Positions 13,329-17,891 of a DNA stretch of 17,891 bases are shown here, in pieces. Both the position numbers and the translations under genes were made by a program. The stretch's first letter is position 1. The number at the start of each line of letters is the position of its first letter. The notes below the pieces were generated by a model, which searched no databases, was not told the DNA's origin, and saw only the letters and a program-made list of their open reading frames with translations. Source of the stretch: an uncultured Clostridia bacterium (lineage in GTDB: Bacteria > Bacillota > Clostridia > UBA1381 > UMGS1253); NCBI GenBank assembly GCA_937892135.1, contig CALAUK010000130.1:1-17891 (forward strand), written 5' to 3'.

Positions 13329-15257
13329 ATGAGAGATTTTTTGCCCATTAATGCAGAAGAAATGAAAAATCGCGGCTGGGAAAGGCCCGATTTTTTATAT
13401 ATTACAGGTGACGCCTATGTTGACCACCCAAGCTTTGGACACGCAATTATTTCAAGAGTATTGGAAAACTTAGGCTTTAATGTAGCTATCCTTGCTCAGC
13501 CTGATATAAATGACGATTCTGTTTTTAAACAGTTCGGCACACCAAGGCTGGGCGTTTTGGTAACAGGCGGTAACTTAGATTCAATGGTTGCGCACTACAC
13601 GGCTGCAAAAAAGAAAAGAAGCGAGGATTTATACTCCCCCGGAGGAAAAGCGGGCTTTCGTCCTGACCGCGCAGTAATCGCATACTGTAATGCGGTAAGG
13701 CGTATTTTCGGCTCTGTTCCTCTTATAATAGGCGGAATAGAAGCGTCGCTTCGGCGTTTTGCACACTTCGACTACTGGCAGGACAAGGTTCGCCGCTCAA
13801 TTCTTTTTGACTCAAGAGCAGACATACTTATCTATGGTATGGGTGAGTCTCAAATAACTGAAATTGCAAAGCTGTTAGACCGTGGCGTTCCTATAAAAAA
13901 GATAAAAGATGTGCGTGGCACTTGCTATATCGCAGATAAAACCGAAGAAATTAAAGACTCGATAACAATAGAGTCTTTTGAAAAGGTATCAGAGGATAAA
14001 AAAGCATACGCCAACGCCTGCCGTGTTCAGTATGAACAGCAAGACCCCATACGTGGAATAAAACTCGTTCAGCCTCACGGAGATAAGGCGCTTGTTCAGA
14101 ATATCCCCGCAATGCCACTTACAACAAAAGAGCTTGACAAGGTGTATGCTCTTCCGTATATGAGAACATACCACCCGTCATACGAAAAGGACGGCGGTAT
14201 CCCCGCAATTTCTGAAGTAAAATTTTCGCTTGTTTCAAACAGAGGCTGTTTCGGTGCGTGCAATTTCTGTGCGCTTACTTTCCATCAGGGAAGAATAATT
14301 TCCGCAAGAAGCCATCAGTCAATTATAGATGAAGCAAAAATTATAATACAGGATCCTGACTTTAAAGGATATATTCACGATGTCGGCGGTCCGACGGCAG
14401 ATTTCAGGCGCCCCGCGTGCAAAAATCAGCTTAAAAACGGCGCATGCAAAAACAGGCAGTGCCTTTTCCCGACTCCATGCAAAAACTTAGACACAGACCA
14501 TGGGGACTACCTTTCTTTATTAACAAAGCTTCGTGCTCTCCCGGGTGTTAAAAAAGTTTTTGTCCGCTCGGGCTTAAGATTTGACTTTATGCTTTCTGAT
14601 AAAACAGACGACTTTTTCTATGACCTTTGCCGCCACCACGTAAGCGGTCAGCTAAAGGTTGCTCCCGAGCACGTTTCAAAAAACGTTCTTCACTATATGG
14701 GAAAACCCGCGCCCGAGGTGTATAAAAGGTTTACGGAAAAGTTTAAGCTTGTAAATCAGAGGCTTAATAAAAAGCAGTACCTCGTTCCGTATCTTATGAG
14801 CTCGCATCCCGGCTCAACTTTAAATGATGCGATTGAGCTTGCGCTCTTTTTAAAGGAAAACAATATGAATCCTCAGCAGGTTCAGGATTTTTATCCCACA
14901 CCGGGAAGCCTCTCAACCGCTATGTTCTACACGGGGCTTGACCCAAGAACGCTAAAAGAGGTTTATGTTCCGAGAACCTACGAGGAAAAGCAGATGCAAA
15001 GGGCGCTTTTGCAGTATAAAAATCCCGATAACCGCGCCCTTGTAATAAAGGCACTCCGCCTTGCAGGAAGAGATGATTTAATCGGCTACACAAAAGAAGC
15101 ACTCGTGCGGCCAATAAATTATAAAGAAAATAAAAATGTTTTAATAACCAAAGGAGGAAACAAAAATGGCAACAATAATAGACGGAAAGGCAGTAGCCAA
15201 AAAGATAAAAGAGGACTTAAAGCTTCAGGTGGAAGGTCTAAAGCAAAAAGGCATTAA
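13329..15257 (+). CDS. ygiQ: YgiQ-family (UPF0313) radical SAM protein
   Basis: A 642-residue radical SAM enzyme of the YgiQ family, whose reaction is unknown. The N-terminal domain has FLYITGDAYVDHPSFGHA (22-39) and PLIIGGIEASLRRFAHFDYW (131-150). The iron-sulfur cluster motif is CFGACNFC (C307, C311, C314). A conserved cysteine-rich insertion follows, containing CKNQ, ACKNRQC and PTPCKNL. The C-terminus is a basic, low-complexity tail (NNNRRKGSSQKDKRG onward), common in clostridial members. The last 92 bases of the gene are also the start of folD in another frame, so the tail and the folD ribosome binding site share DNA. The start is the ATG at 13329 (AAGGAGG seven bases upstream), not the longer frame from 13287 that overlaps the previous gene. 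Confidence 0.93.
   Translation: MRDFLPINAEEMKNRGWERPDFLYITGDAYVDHPSFGHAIISRVLENLGFNVAILAQPDINDDSVFKQFGTPRLGVLVTGGNLDSMVAHYTAAKKKRSEDLYSPGGKAGFRPDRAVIAYCNAVRRIFGSVPLIIGGIEASLRRFAHFDYWQDKVRRSILFDSRADILIYGMGESQITEIAKLLDRGVPIKKIKDVRGTCYIADKTEEIKDSITIESFEKVSEDKKAYANACRVQYEQQDPIRGIKLVQPHGDKALVQNIPAMPLTTKELDKVYALPYMRTYHPSYEKDGGIPAISEVKFSLVSNRGCFGACNFCALTFHQGRIISARSHQSIIDEAKIIIQDPDFKGYIHDVGGPTADFRRPACKNQLKNGACKNRQCLFPTPCKNLDTDHGDYLSLLTKLRALPGVKKVFVRSGLRFDFMLSDKTDDFFYDLCRHHVSGQLKVAPEHVSKNVLHYMGKPAPEVYKRFTEKFKLVNQRLNKKQYLVPYLMSSHPGSTLNDAIELALFLKENNMNPQQVQDFYPTPGSLSTAMFYTGLDPRTLKEVYVPRTYEEKQMQRALLQYKNPDNRALVIKALRLAGRDDLIGYTKEALVRPINYKENKNVLITKGGNKNGNNNRRKGSSQKDKRGLKASGGRSKAKRH
15150..15157 (+). promoter_or_regulatory. 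Ribosome binding site of folD inside ygiQ
   Basis: AAAGGAGG eight bases ahead of the folD ATG. In the ygiQ frame the same bases encode Lys-Gly-Gly, so the site is embedded in upstream coding sequence and translation of the two genes is probably coupled. Confidence 0.85.
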
Positions 15258-16017
15258 TCCATCTCTTGCAGTTATTATAGTAGGTGAAGACCCTGCAAGT
15301 AAGGTTTATGTAGGCGGTAAAATAAGAGACTGCGAAGAGATTGGAATTTTATCAAAGCACTTCCCCCTTCCTGAAGAGACAACCGAAGAAGAGCTTTTGG
15401 CACTTGTTAACAAGCTAAACGCCGACCCCTCTGTTTCAGGCCTTTTAGTTCAGCTTCCTCTTCCGAAGCATATTAACGAAAAAACAATTATAAATGCAAT
15501 CGACCCCTCAAAAGATGTTGATGCATTCCACCCCTTCAACGTGGGTAAAATTATGATTGGCGACTATGAATTTCTTCCCTGCACACCCGCAGGCGTTATG
15601 GAGCTTTTAGAAGCTTATAACATAGATGTAGCAGGAAAAGAATGTGTTGTTATAGGAAGAAGTAATATAGTAGGTAAGCCTCAGGCGCTTCTTCTTTTGC
15701 AGAAGAATGGTACAGTAACCATCTGCCACTCAAGAACAAAGGACCTAAAGGAAGTTACAAAGAGAGCTGACATATTGGTTGTTGCTATCGGCAAAGGCGA
15801 ATTTGTAACAGGCGATATGATTAAAGAGGGTGCAGTTGTAATCGATGTTGGTATGAACAGAAACGCCGAGGGCAAACTTGTTGGCGATGTTCACTTTGAG
15901 AGCGCCAAAGAAAAGGCTTCATTTATCACCCCCGTTCCCGGTGGCGTCGGCGTTATGACCCGTGCCGTACTTATGAAAAATGCAGTTCGCGCGGCAGTTT
16001 TAGCTTCCGAAAAATAA
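15166..16017 (+). CDS. folD: Bifunctional methylenetetrahydrofolate dehydrogenase/cyclohydrolase
   Basis: A 283-residue cytoplasmic enzyme interconverting methylene-, methenyl- and formyl-tetrahydrofolate, supplying one-carbon units for purines and formyl-Met-tRNA. The catalytic residues are present: Y48 and K52 (YVGGKIRDCEEIGI), Q96 (VQLPLP) and D119. The usual DVDGFHP reads DVDAFHP (117-123), a change I believe also occurs in other clostridia. The NADP-binding VVIGRSNIVGKPQALLL (161-177) and the signature FITPVPGGVGVMTRAV (253-268) are intact; valine replaces the usual proline in GVGPMT. It starts inside the 3' end of ygiQ and ends 18 bases before rsmG, giving a tight ygiQ-folD-rsmG unit. 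Confidence 0.97.
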   Translation: MATIIDGKAVAKKIKEDLKLQVEGLKQKGINPSLAVIIVGEDPASKVYVGGKIRDCEEIGILSKHFPLPEETTEEELLALVNKLNADPSVSGLLVQLPLPKHINEKTIINAIDPSKDVDAFHPFNVGKIMIGDYEFLPCTPAGVMELLEAYNIDVAGKECVVIGRSNIVGKPQALLLLQKNGTVTICHSRTKDLKEVTKRADILVVAIGKGEFVTGDMIKEGAVVIDVGMNRNAEGKLVGDVHFESAKEKASFITPVPGGVGVMTRAVLMKNAVRAAVLASEK

Positions 16018-16035
16018 TTTTTAAAGGAGCTTTTT

Positions 16036-16740
16036 ATGAAAAACATTCTTGAAAGCGGATTTTCTCAGTTAGGGATTGATATTACGCCCGAAATGGCAGA
16101 CCGTTTTGAAAAGTATTTTAATTTTCTTGTTGAGTATAATAAAAATGTAAACCTCACTGCAATAACCGAAAAAGAAGATGTCATAAAAAAGCATTTTATA
16201 GACTCAGGCTCGCTTTTAAGCGTTCTTGATATAAGCAAAAGCGCAAAGGTTATAGATGTCGGAACAGGGGCAGGCTTTCCGGGAATGGTTTTAAAAATTC
16301 TCCGCCCCGACCTTGAGATTACGCTTCTGGATTCTTTAAACAAGCGAATAGTTTTCTTAAAAGAATGCGCTGCGCTTCTGGGCCTTGAGGTAAACTGTAT
16401 TCACGCGCGTGCTGAGGATGCGGCTAAAAAGAGCGAGCTTCGCGAATGCTTTGACGTCGTAACATCACGAGCTGTTGCAAACCTCACAACACTTTCGGAA
16501 TACTGTCTCCCGTTTGTAAAAGTGGGTGGCGTTTTCGCTCCTCTTAAAGGCCCTGCCGCAGAGGACGAAATAAAAAATGCTAAAAACGCCATTAAGATAC
16601 TTGGCGGTGAGCTTCGCAGTGTAAAGGATGTATGCATAGGAAATTACTCGCACAAGATAGTTTTGGTCGACAAAATATCAAAAACTCCCTCAAAGTATCC
16701 CAGAAACGGCGCAAAACCGATAAATAATCCGTTAAAATAG
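16036..16740 (+). CDS. rsmG: 16S rRNA (guanine527-N7)-methyltransferase
   Basis: A 234-residue SAM-dependent methyltransferase that modifies G527 of 16S rRNA near the decoding centre; loss of RsmG gives low-level streptomycin resistance in several bacteria. Seen are NLTAI (39-43), KHFIDS (52-57), the SAM loop DVGTGAGFPG (74-83), LDSLNKRIVFLKE (98-110), SRAVA (144-148) and the conserved C-terminal KYPRNGAKPINNPL. AAGGAGC lies five bases before the ATG. The rsmG-noc neighbourhood is the Bacillota arrangement, but mnmE and mnmG, usually just upstream, are replaced here by folD. Confidence 0.96.
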   Translation: MKNILESGFSQLGIDITPEMADRFEKYFNFLVEYNKNVNLTAITEKEDVIKKHFIDSGSLLSVLDISKSAKVIDVGTGAGFPGMVLKILRPDLEITLLDSLNKRIVFLKECAALLGLEVNCIHARAEDAAKKSELRECFDVVTSRAVANLTTLSEYCLPFVKVGGVFAPLKGPAAEDEIKNAKNAIKILGGELRSVKDVCIGNYSHKIVLVDKISKTPSKYPRNGAKPINNPLK

Positions 16741-16771
16741 CGCAAAAAAGTGAATTTTTTGATGTAATTTG

Positions 16772-16834
16772 AAGAGCGATTTGACTTTTCTTTTTTACCA
16801 GTTTATGGTAATATAAAGATGTCAAATCGCTTTT
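16772..16834 (+). promoter_or_regulatory. Large nested inverted repeat between rsmG and noc
   Basis: Perfect 11-bp arms, AGCGATTTGAC (16775-16785) and GTCAAATCGCT (16821-16831), extend to a 14-bp RNA stem with one G-U pair. They enclose 35 bases containing a second perfect hairpin, TTACCA (16795-16800) with TGGTAA (16806-16811). It could terminate rsmG, but the U-tract is poor. A possible sigma-A promoter for noc lies inside: -35 TTGACT (16781-16786), 17-base spacer, -10 TATGGT (16804-16809). The structure is clear; its role is inference. Confidence 0.5.
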
Positions 16835-16874
16835 GTGTTTTGATAACATACGAACGAAAGGCACAGGTAAAAAT

Positions 16875-17696
16875 ATGACAAGCACAGTTTTAAATTCTTC
16901 TCCTGCTAAAAACGTAATATACGTTCCAATAAACTGTGTGTATCCTAACCCCTTTCAGCCACGACACTTTTTTGACCAGAAATCTTTAACAGAGCTTTCA
17001 ATTTCAATTAAAAGTGTCGGAGTTTTGCAGCCGATAAGCGTTCGGCAGTGCTTAGGTGAAAACTACGAGCTTATCGCAGGCGAAAGAAGACTTCGCGCCG
17101 CAAAGCTTGCAGGGCTAAGTCATATTCCCGCTATTATCTATGATATTTCAGATAATGACTCGGCGATTATTGCGCTACTTGAAAACCTTCAGCGCGCTGA
17201 CCTTTCATTTATGGAAGAAGCCGAAGGATATCTAAAGCTTATTGAGTATCACAATATGACACAAGAGGAGATTGCAAAAAAGGTTGGCAAAAATCAGTCA
17301 ACAATAGCAAACAAACTAAGGATTTTAAAGCTTCCCGAAGAGGTTAAAAAGCTTTTAATTTCCTCAAAGCTTACCGAGCGCCACGCAAGAGCGCTTTTAA
17401 AGCTTGAAACAGAAAAGGCTCAGCTTAATGTTTTAAACAAGGTTATAAAAAATTCACTTAATGTTTCGCAAACGGAAGAGCTTATTTTGAAGATGCTCGA
17501 AAAGAACGGAGACTCACAGCCAAAAAAGCATTTTTATGCAGGCTTTAAAAGTGTACAAGTTGTTGTAAACACTATCCGCCAAAGCGTTCATATGATAAAA
17601 AACGCAGGCATGGAAGCAAGCCTTAAAGAAAGAATATATGACGAGTATGCAGAATACACTATCAGAATTAAGAAACCTCCTAAAGATAATTTCTGA
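16875..17696 (+). CDS. noc: Nucleoid occlusion protein Noc (ParB family)
   Basis: A 273-residue ParB-family CTPase and DNA-binding protein. Noc prevents FtsZ assembly over the nucleoid. Family features are PNPFQPR (24-30), the CTP-binding box GERRLRAA (69-76), ENLQRADLSFMEEA (103-116) and the helix-turn-helix with GKNQSTIANKLRILKLPEEV (138-157). The QSTIANKLR recognition helix and following ERHARALLKL and LNVSQTEELIL match Noc rather than Spo0J/ParB, as does the position after rsmG. The start is the ATG at 16875, although its ribosome binding site is weak (AGG, eight bases upstream). The N-terminus (MTSTVLNSSPAKNVIY) lacks the amphipathic membrane helix seen at the start of Bacillus Noc. The gene is followed by a strong terminator. 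Confidence 0.88.
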   Translation: MTSTVLNSSPAKNVIYVPINCVYPNPFQPRHFFDQKSLTELSISIKSVGVLQPISVRQCLGENYELIAGERRLRAAKLAGLSHIPAIIYDISDNDSAIIALLENLQRADLSFMEEAEGYLKLIEYHNMTQEEIAKKVGKNQSTIANKLRILKLPEEVKKLLISSKLTERHARALLKLETEKAQLNVLNKVIKNSLNVSQTEELILKMLEKNGDSQPKKHFYAGFKSVQVVVNTIRQSVHMIKNAGMEASLKERIYDEYAEYTIRIKKPPKDNF

Positions 17697-17764
17697 TAAA
17701 TCTTGTTCTGCAAATCGCATATAGATATATCACCACCCCTTATTCATTTATCATTCCCTAAGGA

Positions 17765-17811
17765 AGAACAGAGGCAAAAACTCTCCCCTTTTGCCGCTGT
17801 TCTTTTCCTTT
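17765..17811 (+). terminator. Intrinsic terminator after noc
   Basis: Stem of AGAACAG and GGCAAAA (17765-17779) pairing with TTTTGCC and CTGTTCT (17789-17803), with one internal A/G mismatch and a 9-base loop, followed by TTTCCTTT. It lies 68 bases after the noc stop and shows that noc ends its transcription unit. Confidence 0.8.
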
Positions 17812-17891
17812 ATAAACAAAAAAGGAGCATTGGCCGCCACCAGACAAGGAAGTATTGGTTTTGAATGGCTATTTTCCGCTTATACTGCACA
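17812..17891. other. Window end without a supported gene
   Basis: The 80 bases after the noc terminator contain two Shine-Dalgarno-like runs (AAAGGAG near 17821 and AAGGAAG near 17846). Two short frames run off the edge, from a TTG at 17830 and an ATG at 17865. Neither has good spacing or a recognisable product. The Soj/ParA start expected after noc in Bacillus is not seen. Confidence 0.3.

Noticed and set aside
16833..16874. Fourteen-codon upstream extension of noc from a TTG
   Set aside because: No Shine-Dalgarno sequence before the TTG, and it would start directly after the right arm of the inverted repeat; the added residues do not resemble a Noc N-terminus.
17830..17891. Possible gene start at a TTG (17830) or ATG (17865) running off the right edge
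   Set aside because: The TTG is only about three bases from its Shine-Dalgarno run and the ATG about twelve bases from its own; too few codons to recognise a product.
1..17891. parS or Noc-binding sites, CRISPR arrays, insertion sequences, tRNA genes
   Set aside because: I looked for the palindromes TGTTTCACGTGAAACA and ATTTCCCGGGAAAT, for regularly spaced repeats, transposase motifs and tRNA-like cloverleafs and saw none; CCCGGG occurs inside lysC and ygiQ but not within the full site.

Overview
The window looks like chromosomal core DNA from a low-to-moderate GC Bacillota, most likely an anaerobic, probably spore-forming member of Clostridia. The evidence is the set of Gram-positive genes present (HprK kinase/phosphatase, Noc, a ThrR/UPF0735 regulator, a YbxF L7Ae-like protein, an ECF-transporter S component, a YycI-like protein), strong AGGAGG ribosome binding sites, frequent GTG/TTG starts and sigma-A type promoters. 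I see no insertion sequence, prophage, CRISPR array, tRNA or rRNA gene.

Leftward half (1 to about 12,340), all genes on the minus strand. From right to left: (a) a threonine-pathway cluster thrR-hom-lysC behind its own promoter, closed by an intrinsic terminator; (b) rlmB, whose ribosome binding site directly abuts that terminator; (c) a seven-gene operon behind a clear sigma-A promoter: hprK, a YcdX-type PHP phosphatase, a ROK sugar kinase, murB, rapZ, an unrecognised single-pass membrane protein and an ECF S component, ending near a hairpin; (d) the str operon, ybxF-rpsL-rpsG-fusA, behind two overlapping promoters, with fusA running off the left edge.

Rightward half (about 12,380 to the end), plus strand: a YycI-like membrane protein gene, a YgiQ-family radical SAM gene whose last 92 bases overlap folD, rsmG, and noc followed by a strong terminator. 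A sequence resembling a sigma-H promoter with an adjoining Spo0A-box-like heptamer lies in the divergent spacer ahead of this group. The last ~80 bases hold no gene I can support.

Most of the window is well-conserved housekeeping content and I did not find a convincing new multi-gene system. The points most worth a second look are the natural S12 substitutions at positions linked elsewhere to streptomycin response, the long dual-coding overlap between the radical SAM gene and folD, the sigma-H/Spo0A-like control region, the structured rpsL-rpsG spacer, the large inverted repeat ahead of noc, a Noc lacking the usual N-terminal membrane helix, and the undescribed membrane protein inside the hprK-rapZ operon. 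Several starts were corrected from the longest open frame by ribosome binding site position and family length (rpsG, ybxF, hprK, PHP, ROK, rlmB, ygiQ, noc).
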